Below the pieces are notes generated by a model. That model was not told the origin of the DNA. It did no database searches and worked only from the letters and a program-made list of their open reading frames with translations. The translations under genes and the position numbers were made by a program. A stretch of 64,000 nt of DNA from Cognatundibacterium oligocarboniphilum (GTDB lineage: Bacteria; Pseudomonadota; Gammaproteobacteria; Burkholderiales; Burkholderiaceae_D), in assembly GCF_013377855.1 (NCBI RefSeq), contig NZ_JABXYJ010000005.1, forward strand, positions 241,811 through 305,810. The letters are read 5' to 3'. Each line of letters begins with the position of its first letter. Positions within the stretch are counted from its first letter, which is position 1. Below are positions 9,569 to 18,629 of this stretch, piece after piece.

Positions 9569-10078
9569 TTATTGAACGACAAAAGATGTAAAGAAAACGC
9601 CAGTGACCTTTTGCGGCTCACCTTTCGGAGAAAAAGGTTGATTGATTTTTTCAATAATTTCTTCTACCAGCTTGTCTTTACCTTCTGTGGAGATGATTTC
9701 ACCTGCTTCCTTACTGGAAAGCAGCAGCAGCAAACGACTTCTGACCTGCGGCATGTTTGCCTTGATGATGGTGGATTGCTCATCGCTCTCGACTTGCAAA
9801 GTCATCGTCACCTGCAAGTATTTATCTCCACCATCTGACTGCAAGTTTACCGTGAAAGGTTCCATCGACAGAAAAACCGGCGCTTTTGCTGGTTCTGATT
9901 TATGTTCTTTGTCTTTTGATGTCGAATTCTTTTTGGACAGGAAAAATGCAGCGCCACCACCTGCTGCTGCCAGCAAAACGACTACCGCAGTGACAATAAT
10001 GATTAATTTTTTCTTTGATTTTCCAGTAGGTGCTGCTTCAGCACTGTCAGGGGCTGCTTTGGCAGGTTTTTTCGCCAT
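9569..10078 (-). CDS. fliL: Flagellar basal-body-associated protein FliL
   Basis: Stator-associated inner-membrane protein. A basic Ala/Pro-rich cytoplasmic N-terminus precedes one transmembrane helix (about residues 24-46), a charged linker, and a periplasmic domain containing VTMTLQVESDE and RSRLLLLLSSKEAGEI. GGAGAA lies 6-11 bases before the ATG. It heads the fliLMNOPQR run, and a gap of about 210 bases separates it from fliK. Confidence 0.93.
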   Translation of the reverse strand: MAKKPAKAAPDSAEAAPTGKSKKKLIIIVTAVVVLLAAAGGGAAFFLSKKNSTSKDKEHKSEPAKAPVFLSMEPFTVNLQSDGGDKYLQVTMTLQVESDEQSTIIKANMPQVRSRLLLLLSSKEAGEIISTEGKDKLVEEIIEKINQPFSPKGEPQKVTGVFFTSFVVQ

Positions 10079-10289
10079 ATCTTTTCTCCAGGGGCTAGTT
10101 CAGCCACGATTTTCTACATTATCCATGAAACAAGCGATTGATAACTGAGGAAAAGAGAGGGAAATCAGGTTCACCTTTTCAATTGTGTTGCCGTTATCTT
10201 CAAACACCTACTGATTTGCAAGCGCATGCAAATTTAGCCTTGCGCTCATTTTACCTGTTTGAACAGTGATTTTTCCAGTGTCTGAAACT
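10079..10289. other. Intergenic gap fliK-fliL with short dyad
   Basis: The largest gap within the minus-strand flagellar run. It holds the dyad ATTTGCA (10214-10220) / TGCAAAT (10227-10233), which has no U-tract. I found no clear sigma-28 or sigma-54 promoter. It could hold the promoter for fliLMNOPQR or a processing site. Confidence 0.35.
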
Positions 10290-11660
10290 TTAAGCAAAAG
10301 TGTCAACCTCGCCGAGGCGGGTGACCATTCTGATGGCAGTGGTTTGAATTGTCTCATTGTCAGTTGCGGACGTATTCCTGTGTTCTGCCCCATTGGACTG
10401 ATGGGATGACTGAGACCGGTATTCTCTGCCCGTTTGATCCTGATTGGCGGCTCCGGACTGGACTGAAAAATTAGAAAGCTGCACCCCGGCATCATTCATC
10501 ATCTGTTGCAATTTTGGCAGAGATGCCTCAAGTGCATCTCTGACATCAGGATGTGCTGAAATGAAGGTGGCATTTGCCTGGTCATTGGTTACGTTCAGGA
10601 CGATTTGGAGTGGTCCAAGGTCAGGTGGATTCAGTGTCAGCTCTGCCGACTGCATGCTTTCGCCGACCATCCAGATGACTTTTTGTCCAACTGCTTTATC
10701 CCACAATGGGGAATTCAGATTCGGTGTGATCTGGTTACTGCCAACGATCCCTGTCATAGTTGCGGTCTGAATGGCATTGGTCTGTTGCAGATAGAGGGGG
10801 GCGGTGATTGCGGTATTGGATTTTTCCTCAGTCTGCTTGAGCGTCAGGTGGTCTGCGAAACTGACAGCACTGTCGCCAGACTTCAGATTGACATTATCTT
10901 TGGTGAGCGAGATGGCTATTGCCGGTTCCCCCTTGGTTTCGGTTTTTTGAAGTTTTGGATCAGCTGTCGTTACAGTGGATTGCGAGACATCAGATTGAAT
11001 TGCAAAGTCTTTTTTACCAATATCCTTTTTTTCCCTGATGTTCTCAATACCAGACTCAGAAGTCACGAATTCACGGGGTAAATGATCGGTTGTGGATGTT
11101 TTTTTCAGGTCAGTTGTAATTGCATCAGAATGCAAAAGGGATGCAACCTGGAGTGCGCCTGCATCTGATGACGGAGGTAAGGAATGAGGGGCGATCGATC
11201 CGGTGGCGGCGGCGTCGACGTTGTTACTGACTTGCTTTTTGTCAGTCACGGTTTTTGCATTATCTGCTTTTGGCAGTGCAGATAGTGCTCCGAAAAACTG
11301 GATTAACTGATCTGGCTTGCTATCTTTTTGAACGCCGCCAGCACTGTTGTCATCATCCTGATCCGTTTTTGTTTTTTTCTTTACCTGAGCCTGATTGGTT
11401 TCAGAGATCGAGTTGGTCACCGGAGAAGCTGGTGCATCGGCTTTCTGGAGGGAGTCGTTCTTTTCTTCTGTCGACGTATTCTTTGCAGGCTGATTTGCTG
11501 CAGGCGGTGTAGGGAGGTTGTTCGCCGGCTGATTGCCGGAGATTTCTTTTTGTAGCAAAACGTTAAATGCACCGTCAGTATTATTGCCGGAACTATTTTT
11601 TGTTGTCTGACCTGGATTGTTCACGGATGAAGACACATTGACGATATTAACTGATTGCAT
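10290..11660 (-). CDS. fliK: Flagellar hook-length control protein FliK
   Basis: Secreted molecular ruler that sets hook length and triggers the export substrate switch through FlhB. The long Asn/Gln/Ser/Thr/Lys-rich ruler region (residues 1-320) is poorly conserved, as is usual. The conserved Flg_hook domain is at about 330-415 and includes ELTLNPPDLGPLQIVLNV and HPDVRDALEASLPKLQQMM. Length 456 residues. It follows fliJ in the standard fliHIJK order. Confidence 0.93.
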   Translation of the reverse strand: MQSVNIVNVSSSVNNPGQTTKNSSGNNTDGAFNVLLQKEISGNQPANNLPTPPAANQPAKNTSTEEKNDSLQKADAPASPVTNSISETNQAQVKKKTKTDQDDDNSAGGVQKDSKPDQLIQFFGALSALPKADNAKTVTDKKQVSNNVDAAATGSIAPHSLPPSSDAGALQVASLLHSDAITTDLKKTSTTDHLPREFVTSESGIENIREKKDIGKKDFAIQSDVSQSTVTTADPKLQKTETKGEPAIAISLTKDNVNLKSGDSAVSFADHLTLKQTEEKSNTAITAPLYLQQTNAIQTATMTGIVGSNQITPNLNSPLWDKAVGQKVIWMVGESMQSAELTLNPPDLGPLQIVLNVTNDQANATFISAHPDVRDALEASLPKLQQMMNDAGVQLSNFSVQSGAANQDQTGREYRSQSSHQSNGAEHRNTSATDNETIQTTAIRMVTRLGEVDTFA

Positions 11661-11699
11661 AAAGTATCCCGATTATTCCGTTTATCCTGTGATCAGATG

Positions 11700-12146
11700 C
11701 TATGTCTGTGATTTATAAAAATGGTTGCGTGCCGCAAAATCATCAGTCTGTTTTTGATCGTATTTCAACTCTTTGCGCTGTTGTGCAATTTTTGCCCGCT
11801 CATCGAGCGTATTATAGGAAAGCCGCTTTTTCTCGTATGCCTGCCAGTCTGCTTTTGCTGCATTGACTCTATGCTCCGCATCCCGGATGACTTGTTTCTG
11901 ACCATCGACTGCGTGATCCAGCTTGGTTAAAAAACCGAGAAAGTTTGCGTACTGGCTTGCGCTGATTCCTGCTCTTGCCGCTTGCTGAAATTTTGCGTCG
12001 TAATCATCCCGGTACTGGATTAATAAATTTAATTTGCTGATGGTTTCTTCATGATGCTTAATTGCTTTCCCTAGGCGTTTTGCCGCATCGTCGGTTTCCC
12101 GTTCCGCTATTTCGATGAGCGTGCTGATTGCAGAATGTTTAGCCAT
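11700..12146 (-). CDS. fliJ: Flagellar export protein FliJ
   Basis: Coiled-coil stalk/chaperone of the flagellar export ATPase, recycling chaperones and linking FliI to FlhA. Its 148 residues are almost wholly helical and charged, with heptad-like spacing. It lies between fliI (31 bases upstream) and fliK, as expected. Confidence 0.92.
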   Translation of the reverse strand: MAKHSAISTLIEIAERETDDAAKRLGKAIKHHEETISKLNLLIQYRDDYDAKFQQAARAGISASQYANFLGFLTKLDHAVDGQKQVIRDAEHRVNAAKADWQAYEKKRLSYNTLDERAKIAQQRKELKYDQKQTDDFAARNHFYKSQT

Positions 12147-12177
12147 TTATAGCAAGTATAGTCGGGACAGATCATTT

Positions 12178-13572
12178 CTAAACCTGGAATAGAGCCCGAA
12201 GTCCGGCCAAGCTCTCGGATATGGTGCATTTTTGCAGAATATCTTGTTGCAAAAATGAAATTATCTGAGGGTGCAGGCGGATTGCCTCATCCAGTAAAGG
12301 ATCGCTGCCAGGAGCATACGCACCAACACTGATCAGGTCACGGCTGCGTTCATAGCGTGAATAAAGTTGTTTCAGTTTTCTGGCGAGTTGCTGATGTTCC
12401 GGGGTGGTAATGCTGTGCATTGCACGGCTGATCGATTGCTCAATATCAATTGCCGGGTAGTGACCGCTTTCTGCCAGCGCCCGGCTCAGTACGATGTGAC
12501 CGTCCAGAATAGCACGGGCAGAATCCGCAATCGGATCCTGCTGGTCGTCGCCTTCTGTTAATACTGTGTAAAAGGCTGTAATGGAGCCGCCACCTTCTTT
12601 GCCGTTACCGGCACGCTCGACCAGAATGGGTAATTTGGCAAATACGGATGGTGGATATCCTTTGGTTGCCGGGGGCTCACCGATTGCGAGTGCAATTTCA
12701 CGTTGTGCCATCGCATAACGTGTCAGCGAATCCATAATCAGCAGTACGTTGTGTCCCTTATCCCGGAAATATTCTGCAATCGTCGTAGCGTAGGCTGCCC
12801 CTTGCAAACGCATCAGTGGCGGGGAATCCGCAGGAGCTGCCACCACCACAGAACGGGCCAGCCCTACCTGTCCAAGTATCTGCTCGATGAATTCTTTTAC
12901 CTCGCGGCCCCGTTCGCCAATCAGACCAACAACGATGATCTCTGCTGTGGTGTATCTGGCCATCATTCCAAGCAGGACGCTCTTACCGACGCCGGAGCCG
13001 GCAAATAGTCCCAGACGTTGTCCTCTACCCACACTCAGCATGCTATTGATGGCCCGGACGCCGACATCCAGGGTGTCAACGATTGGTGCTCGTTCGAGCG
13101 GATTGTAGATGCGGGCACCCAGCGAAGCAGATTCGTCGGTGTGCAAGGCACCCAACGTATCGAGTGGTCGGCCGTTACCGTCTAAAACACGCCCCAGCAA
13201 CTGATAACCGACAGGCAGGCGGCGGCTGCGATCTGCCAGGCGGCGGTGCTGTCCTGGTAACGGAGTTTGCATTGGCATTTCCGCAGGATATACCGGAGCC
13301 CCCGGAGTGACGCCTTCCAGATCACTGTGTGGCATCAGAAATAAGCGCTCTCCGTCAAAACCGACCACTTCTGCATCAATTTTTCCGCCGCTCTGTAAAT
13401 GAATCGAGCAGGCACTGCCAACTGGCAGGCGCAGACCAACGGCCTCCATGACAAGACCTGTGACCTTGGTGACACGGCCAGCAGTAGACACGCTCTCGGC
13501 ATGCTGACTGCGCTCTTTACTTTCCGTCAGCAGCGTTTTCCAGGATTCCGTGAGTGTTGATTCCATACCCAT
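12178..13572 (-). CDS. fliI: Flagellum-specific export ATPase FliI
   Basis: Hexameric ATPase that energises flagellar type III export. Walker A is [16 protein letters not shown] and Walker B is [17 protein letters not shown]. The [12 protein letters not shown] and [12 protein letters not shown] segments are typical of F1-beta relatives. I choose ATG 13572 (464 residues). It lies 2 bases after the fliH stop with AAGGA upstream, and family members begin near MESTLTESW. The frame is open to 13617, but that would overlap fliH by 43 bases. ATG 13566 is also possible. Confidence 0.95.
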   Translation of the reverse strand: MGMESTLTESWKTLLTESKERSQHAESVSTAGRVTKVTGLVMEAVGLRLPVGSACSIHLQSGGKIDAEVVGFDGERLFLMPHSDLEGVTPGAPVYPAEMPMQTPLPGQHRRLADRSRRLPVGYQLLGRVLDGNGRPLDTLGALHTDESASLGARIYNPLERAPIVDTLDVGVRAINSMLSVGRGQRLGLFAGSGVGKSVLLGMMARYTTAEIIVVGLIGERGREVKEFIEQILGQVGLARSVVVAAPADSPPLMRLQGAAYATTIAEYFRDKGHNVLLIMDSLTRYAMAQREIALAIGEPPATKGYPPSVFAKLPILVERAGNGKEGGGSITAFYTVLTEGDDQQDPIADSARAILDGHIVLSRALAESGHYPAIDIEQSISRAMHSITTPEHQQLARKLKQLYSRYERSRDLISVGAYAPGSDPLLDEAIRLHPQIISFLQQDILQKCTISESLAGLRALFQV

Positions 13573-13574
13573 TC

Positions 13575-14255
13575 TCAGAGTGTCCTTGTCCGCATGGCGG
13601 AGATCAGTTTGGACCAACGGGTTTCTACGCTGGCATCGATGATATTTTGAGCCGTTTCTAAACGGCAGTCACCGCGCTTCAACTGGGTATCTTCGGTGAT
13701 GCGCCAGCCATTCGCCTGCAGAGATTCTCCGATGGCGTTTCTGATGATCGCGGCATCTGCCGGATGTAAAAATATCTGCGCCGGCAAGCTAACAGTTGTC
13801 AGCTGGGAGATAGCGTCTTCCACGATGGGGAGAATCACAGACTCATCATTTTCAATCTTTATCTTGATGATATTTTCTGCCAGATTGATCGCCAGGGCCA
13901 GCAATTCTTTGCCGGTATTTTTTCCCGCATGCTGAACTTCAGCGGAAAAATTGACTGCGAGCTCACGCAGACTCTGAATGTCCGGATGCATGTTTTCCCG
14001 GACTTCGGTCAGACCGGCCTCCTGGCCTTCCCGCAAGCCACGCTCATAGGCTTCCTGATAACCTTGGGCATATCCTTCCTGATGTGCATTTTCCCTGATC
14101 TGGCGCGCTTCTGCTTCTGATATGACGGGTACCACAATTGGTGCAGGTGGCGGTGGTGTCATTTCTTTGAGGCGACTCGGACGTGTTTCTCCAAACGAGG
14201 CCATTTCCCAACGCTGATAAGCGGATACATCGCGTTTCTGGAGGGCGTCAGACAT
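13575..14255 (-). CDS. fliH: Flagellar assembly protein FliH
   Basis: Negative regulator and C-ring tether of FliI. The N-terminal region is Pro-rich ([10 protein letters not shown]). A central Gly/Glu repeat region ([20 protein letters not shown]) gives the FliH GxxxG-type helix, followed by a V-ATPase subunit E-like C-terminus. The start ATG 14255 overlaps the fliG stop by 8 bases (ATGTCTGA), the same overlap seen at fliF/fliG and fliM/fliN. The frame is open to 14315 but would run deep into fliG. Length 226 residues. Confidence 0.93.
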   Translation of the reverse strand: MSDALQKRDVSAYQRWEMASFGETRPSRLKEMTPPPPAPIVVPVISEAEARQIRENAHQEGYAQGYQEAYERGLREGQEAGLTEVRENMHPDIQSLRELAVNFSAEVQHAGKNTGKELLALAINLAENIIKIKIENDESVILPIVEDAISQLTTVSLPAQIFLHPADAAIIRNAIGESLQANGWRITEDTQLKRGDCRLETAQNIIDASVETRWSKLISAMRTRTL

Positions 14256-15243
14256 AAGAATCTTCACCTTTGGCGCCGAGCATGATTTGTCCTTCATCGG
14301 CAAGGCGACGCACAATCATCAAAATCTGTTTCTGTTGCGCTTCCACTTCCGATAGCCGGACAGGGCCTTTGGAGTCAAGATCTTCGCGCATCATCTCTGC
14401 AGCACGTTGCGACATATTTTTGAAGATTTTTTCACGCATGTCCTGATTGGCACCTTTAAGCGCAATAATCAGTGAATCTGACTGTACTTCCCGTAGTAAG
14501 AGTTGAATGCCCTTGTCGTCAATTTCCATGATGTTGTCGAATACGAACATTTCATCCATGATTTTTTCTGCCATGTCGCCATCATATTTACGCAGATTAT
14601 CCATGACGGACGCTTCGTTTTCACCGCTCATGAAGTTCAGAATTTCAGCAGCAGCCCGGACGCCGCCGATGGATTTTTTCTTCAGGCTTTCATTGCCGGT
14701 CAGCAGTTTTGTCAGGACGTCGTTTAATTCCCTGAGCGCCGTCGGCTGTATCCCATCCAGCGTTGCTATACGCAAAACAACATCGTTGCGCAGACGTTCG
14801 GAGAAATTATTCAATATTTCGCATGCCTGATCGCTTTCAAGATGCACCAGAATCGTGGCAATAATCTGTGGATGTTCATTTTTAATCAAATCGGCAACGG
14901 AAGGGGAGTCCATCCACTTGAGGCTTTCAATGCCACTGGCATCCTTGCCGCCAAGTATGCGATTCAACAATGAGGATGCTTTATCGTCACCCAAAGCTTT
15001 AGTCAACACGTTGCGGATGTATTCGTCTGAGTCGAGTCCGACCGACGAATTGATATCGGCTTCAGCTTTAAATTCTTCCAGTACTTTCGCAATTTTTTCA
15101 TGGGGAATGGCACCGATCGTTGCCATGGCTGCGCCGATTTTCTGTACCTCTCGCGGGCCGAGAAATTTCATGACTTCAGCTGCGCCATCTTCTCCCAGCG
15201 TCAACATAAAGGTCGCCGCCTTTTGTATGCCTTCGTCACTCAT
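14248..15243 (-). CDS. fliG: Flagellar motor switch protein FliG
   Basis: Rotor protein that contacts the stator and the MS ring. Three domains are recognisable: N-terminal FliF-binding domain (AAEVMKFLGPREVQKIGAAM), middle domain with HPQIIATILVHLESDQACEI, and C-terminal torque domain with FDNIMEIDDKGIQLLLREV carrying the charged helix. The length of 331 residues is standard. Its start overlaps the fliF stop by 8 bases. Confidence 0.97.
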   Translation of the reverse strand: MSDEGIQKAATFMLTLGEDGAAEVMKFLGPREVQKIGAAMATIGAIPHEKIAKVLEEFKAEADINSSVGLDSDEYIRNVLTKALGDDKASSLLNRILGGKDASGIESLKWMDSPSVADLIKNEHPQIIATILVHLESDQACEILNNFSERLRNDVVLRIATLDGIQPTALRELNDVLTKLLTGNESLKKKSIGGVRAAAEILNFMSGENEASVMDNLRKYDGDMAEKIMDEMFVFDNIMEIDDKGIQLLLREVQSDSLIIALKGANQDMREKIFKNMSQRAAEMMREDLDSKGPVRLSEVEAQQKQILMIVRRLADEGQIMLGAKGEDSYV

Positions 15244-16933
15244 TGTTTATCCATTTTTTGATTACGTTCGCAACGATTCTCGGATCTTCTTTTGCCAGAT
15301 CTCTGGCCATTTCGAGATTCATTTCATAGCTGGTACCGTTTCTGACATGCGGTTCATGCTCACCGGAGAGTTCCACAATGGCGGCATCATCATCTTTCTC
15401 TTCCATCGCGCGTTCTGCTGCGGCCAGTTTTTCTGCTTCTTCAGCTTTCGCTTTTTCGGCCTCTGCATCTTTACCCATGATTTTGTATAACAGGGGCTTA
15501 AGGTAGCCAAAAAACAGATATCCGAGAATTGCTGCAACCAATAAATATTTACCGATTTCTTTTGCCAGCTGTATGGTTTCCGGCTGTTTCCACAGTGGTA
15601 ATTCCACTATAGTTTCTTTTTCCGGGCCAGCAAAGGGGCTGTTGACGACGTTCAGGGTATCGCCGCGATCCTTGTTGAATCCCATTGCCTCACGGGCAAG
15701 ATCGGCAATCTGATTTTTTTCAATATCCGTCAGAGGACGGGTAGTGACTTTGCCGGATTTATCGGTTTCAGTTTTGTAATTCACAACAACGGCGACAGAA
15801 AGACGTTTGACACCTCCCATATTTTGCTGGGTATAACGAATAGTCTTGTCCACTTCATAGTTGATGGTGGAATCTTTTTGAACCAGACCGGTATTCGTTG
15901 CGGATGCGGAAGTGGCACCGCCGCTGGCAACAATTGGTGCAGTTACCGGAACTGGGGGCTGATTCGTCAGTGAGCCGGGGATGCCGGACTGGGCATTGTT
16001 TTTATTGTAGCTCTCGCTTGATTGCTGACTGCGTATCGTCGAGGCTTCCGGTGGTGAATTGGGGCGATAGCTTTCTGCTGCCTGCTCACTTCTGGAAAAA
16101 TCAATATCGGCAGTTGCTTCTGCCCGGACATTATTGGAGCCGACAATCGGTGAAATAATCGACTCAATGCGCTTGACGATATTCTGCTGAAAATCCTGCA
16201 CGTATTTCAACTGCGATGGGTCAAGATTATTGCTGCCAGCCTGTTTGCTGGTTTCTGATAAGAGATTGCCGTTTTGGTCAACGATAGAGACATTCTTTGT
16301 GGTCAGTTCAGGAACGCTGCTGGCAACCAGATGCAGGATCGCGTTGACCTGTTGTGTATCGAGTATGCGGCCTGGATATAAATTCAATAAAACTGAGGCA
16401 GTCGGTTTTTGCTGCTCCCGGATGAATACGGAGGATTTAGGAATGGCCAGATGTACGCGGGCAGACTGGACTGCAGAAACTGCCTGAATAGAGCGCGCCA
16501 GTTCACCTTCCAGCGCACGTTGAAAGTTGACCTGCTCAAGAAATTGAGAAATCCCCAATTTCTGGTTTTCCATTAATTCAAAACCGACATTTCCGCCTTT
16601 AGGTAATCCTTGTGCTGCCAGCTTTAATCTCGCATCGTGAACCTGATTTGCCGGAACCAGAATTGCATTGCCGGTATCCGAATATTTGTAAGGTACATTC
16701 ATCTGCTGCAGTGATGCAACGATGGCACCGCCATCACGGTCATTGAAATTAGAGAACAGGACTTTGTAATCCGGTTGCTGGCTCCAGAGCCAGATCCCTA
16801 CCATGATGGCAACGATCAGTGCCGCACCAGCGGAGAGCATGGCTGTCCGCATGCCAGGTGTTTGTGGCAGGCCAAACAGTTTGGGAATCTCTGCACCTTC
16901 CGTTCCGGTGATGACGTTTTCAGCTGTTGCCAT
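15236..16933 (-). CDS. fliF: Flagellar MS-ring protein FliF
   Basis: Forms the inner-membrane MS ring and export housing. The first transmembrane helix is at about residues 33-52 (LSAGAALIVAIMVGIWLW), followed by the YscJ-like periplasmic ring-building motifs. A Ser/Asn-rich linker covers about 290-345. The second transmembrane helix is at about 455-475 (KYLLVAAILGYLFFGYL), and an acidic C-terminal tail binds FliG. Length 565 residues. It heads the fliFGHIJK run and is divergent from fliE. Confidence 0.96.
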   Translation of the reverse strand: MATAENVITGTEGAEIPKLFGLPQTPGMRTAMLSAGAALIVAIMVGIWLWSQQPDYKVLFSNFNDRDGGAIVASLQQMNVPYKYSDTGNAILVPANQVHDARLKLAAQGLPKGGNVGFELMENQKLGISQFLEQVNFQRALEGELARSIQAVSAVQSARVHLAIPKSSVFIREQQKPTASVLLNLYPGRILDTQQVNAILHLVASSVPELTTKNVSIVDQNGNLLSETSKQAGSNNLDPSQLKYVQDFQQNIVKRIESIISPIVGSNNVRAEATADIDFSRSEQAAESYRPNSPPEASTIRSQQSSESYNKNNAQSGIPGSLTNQPPVPVTAPIVASGGATSASATNTGLVQKDSTINYEVDKTIRYTQQNMGGVKRLSVAVVVNYKTETDKSGKVTTRPLTDIEKNQIADLAREAMGFNKDRGDTLNVVNSPFAGPEKETIVELPLWKQPETIQLAKEIGKYLLVAAILGYLFFGYLKPLLYKIMGKDAEAEKAKAEEAEKLAAAERAMEEKDDDAAIVELSGEHEPHVRNGTSYEMNLEMARDLAKEDPRIVANVIKKWINNE

Positions 16934-17139
16934 AAATCACCCTGTTTGAGGTCACTGCTAAATAAAATGAGTGCATAGTGTTATTTCTGAATGGAGTTGG
17001 TTTTTTCCTTAATGCTTATTTTGTACTTTATTGGCAAATTCAATTCAGAGAGTAAATACAGTTTTCCCCTTTTGCTCGGAGAAATGCCTGTTTGCTGTAG
17101 TGCTATTGTGATGACATGAATCATGGCGAAGGAGTATCA
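16934..17139. promoter_or_regulatory. Divergent fliF / fliE regulatory region
   Basis: About 206 bases between two divergent flagellar units, so promoters for both must lie here or nearby. On the minus strand GCCAATAA (17028-17035) differs at one base from the sigma-28 -10 GCCGATAA, but its -35 is weak. No convincing sigma-54 GG/GC pair was seen. AAGGAG at 17129-17134 is the fliE ribosome binding site. Confidence 0.4.
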
Positions 17140-17502
17140 ATGATTAACGGAATAGATCGCAGCAGAATTGACGCGATGGTCGCGCAATTAAGTGCCGCTG
17201 CTGCCAGGATGGAAACAGGATCGGGACTGAAACGCGTGTCGGATGGGGCGGAACAGATAGGCTCGGCGGCACCATCAAAAATCGATTTTGCAGATGCTCT
17301 TAAAGCATCGTTGGATCAGGTGAACCAGGTGCAGATCAGTTCACAGCAGTTAGGACAGCAATTTGCGATGGGGGATGACAAGGTAAGCCTGTCGGATGTG
17401 ATGATATCCATGCAAAAGGCGAACATCTCTTTTCAGACAGCGGTTCAGGTTAGGAATAAACTGGTGTCTGCTTATCACGATATTATGAATATGCAGATAT
17501 GA
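17140..17502 (+). CDS. fliE: Flagellar hook-basal body complex protein FliE
   Basis: MS-ring/rod junction protein. I choose ATG 17140, with AAGGAG six bases upstream, over an in-frame ATG at 17116. The protein then begins MINGIDRSRIDAMVAQL and has 120 residues. The conserved C-terminus is KANISFQTAVQVRNKLVSAY. It is the only plus-strand flagellar structural gene here and diverges from fliF. Confidence 0.94.
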   Translation: MINGIDRSRIDAMVAQLSAAAARMETGSGLKRVSDGAEQIGSAAPSKIDFADALKASLDQVNQVQISSQQLGQQFAMGDDKVSLSDVMISMQKANISFQTAVQVRNKLVSAYHDIMNMQI

Positions 17503-17528
17503 GCAGCGAGGTAGCGCTATTACTGCTT

Positions 17529-18287
17529 CTATCGTATTCCTGTCATTTTCGAATTTCGTTCACGCTCCAGTTTCATAATATAGCGCTGGATGCTTGCGAG
17601 TACTGAGTTTGATAAATTAATAAATTGACATCCTACCCGTCGGTTGGCCTTACCATTTAATAGAACTAGTTCCTGAAAATTTCTGATTTGCAAGGAAACG
17701 TCGACCAGACCAATGGTCGGCAAGTCTACTTTGCAGTGATCATAGGTTTTTCCTACACTGCAGTCGAGAATTTTTTTTTCGTCCAGTACCGCGATGCCAC
17801 CGCAACTGATGTCTACCAGCGTTAGTTTTAATGTTTCTGTGCCAGCATCGATATCGACCGGAAAACTTACTTTAATTGGTATCGAGAGTGGGGTATTGAT
17901 GCGATAGTATTCTCTGCGTTGCAAACGGATCAGGCTGGGAGGAATATGGAACCGAAGAGCTGGTCTGTTTTCGAAATCGGTACGCTCAATTCCTGTTGTT
18001 GAGAACTGAATACCGATTTTGTCCAGCAGTCCTTCAAAAGATACACGCTGTGCATCAATAATTTTCTGGTTTGCCTGTGAACCGGGAGCACTGTCTACAA
18101 TGACCAGATTATTGACTTCATCCACTTCCAGAATGGATGTGATAAATACTTCAGATCCTTCGTGAATCAGCATACTGATTAACTGATTGTGATCTTTTAA
18201 TCCACGTAACAACGAGATAATTTCCCGGCGCGAGTCAACCTGAAATGGGCTTTGATTTTCTGTACCGAGTGTAGGAGTTGCTTGCAT
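17529..18287 (-). CDS. ycgR: Flagellar brake protein YcgR (PilZ domain, c-di-GMP receptor)
   Basis: Binds c-di-GMP and slows or reorients the flagellar motor. The N-terminal YcgR domain is at about residues 20-115. The C-terminal PilZ domain (about 120-240) has an RxxxR-type loop in LQRREYYRINTP and the second motif DISCGGIAVLD (D-x-S-x-x-G), so c-di-GMP binding looks intact. Length 252 residues. It lies downstream of the flhB-like gene on the minus strand and could be in that operon (15-base gap). Confidence 0.93.
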   Translation of the reverse strand: MQATPTLGTENQSPFQVDSRREIISLLRGLKDHNQLISMLIHEGSEVFITSILEVDEVNNLVIVDSAPGSQANQKIIDAQRVSFEGLLDKIGIQFSTTGIERTDFENRPALRFHIPPSLIRLQRREYYRINTPLSIPIKVSFPVDIDAGTETLKLTLVDISCGGIAVLDEKKILDCSVGKTYDHCKVDLPTIGLVDVSLQIRNFQELVLLNGKANRRVGCQFINLSNSVLASIQRYIMKLERERNSKMTGIR

Positions 18288-18302
18288 GTTAATAATTGAC
18301 TT

Positions 18303-18629
18303 TTATTTACCGGTATATCCCATGGATGAGGTCTGACGCGCAGGGTAATGGTTACGATCTGTTGCAGACTTTTCATTTTCTATATGGTAAAGCCAAGCGA
18401 GTAGTTCTGCAACTGCGAGATAGAGTGCGGGTGGAATATGGGTATCCAGATCAACTTTCATCAACAAAGAGACGAGTTCTCTGGATTCGTGCACATGAAT
18501 GCCATGCTCTTTGGCCCGTGTGATGATTTCGTCTGCGATCAAACCTTTCCCCTTGGCAATGACGCGGGGTGCGTTATCGCCACTTTGATATGCAATCGCA
18601 ACGGCATTTTTATCGGGTTGGGTATTCAT
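18303..18629 (-). CDS. FlhB C-terminal domain homologue (FlhX-like)
   Basis: A 108-residue stand-alone version of the cytoplasmic domain of the export switch protein FlhB. It has AVAIAYQSGDNAPRVIAKGK, ADEIITRAKEHGIHVHES and DLDTHIPPALYLAVAELLAW, but no transmembrane part. The NPTH autocleavage site is absent, so it matches the post-cleavage FlhB-CC fragment. The ATG overlaps the stop of the upstream FliK-like gene by 4 bases. Family knowledge: such proteins can partly substitute for the FlhB C-terminus. A role in substrate specificity together with the second FliK is inference. Confidence 0.85.
   Translation of the reverse strand: MNTQPDKNAVAIAYQSGDNAPRVIAKGKGLIADEIITRAKEHGIHVHESRELVSLLMKVDLDTHIPPALYLAVAELLAWLYHIENEKSATDRNHYPARQTSSMGYTGK

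Noticed and set aside
9642-10148. Plus-strand open frame opposite fliL
   Set aside because: Mirror of fliL codon structure with no ribosome site and hydrophobic low-complexity content.
10208-10495. Minus-strand open frame across the fliK end and the fliK-fliL gap
   Set aside because: Most of it is an out-of-frame reading of fliK; no ribosome site and no recognisable protein.
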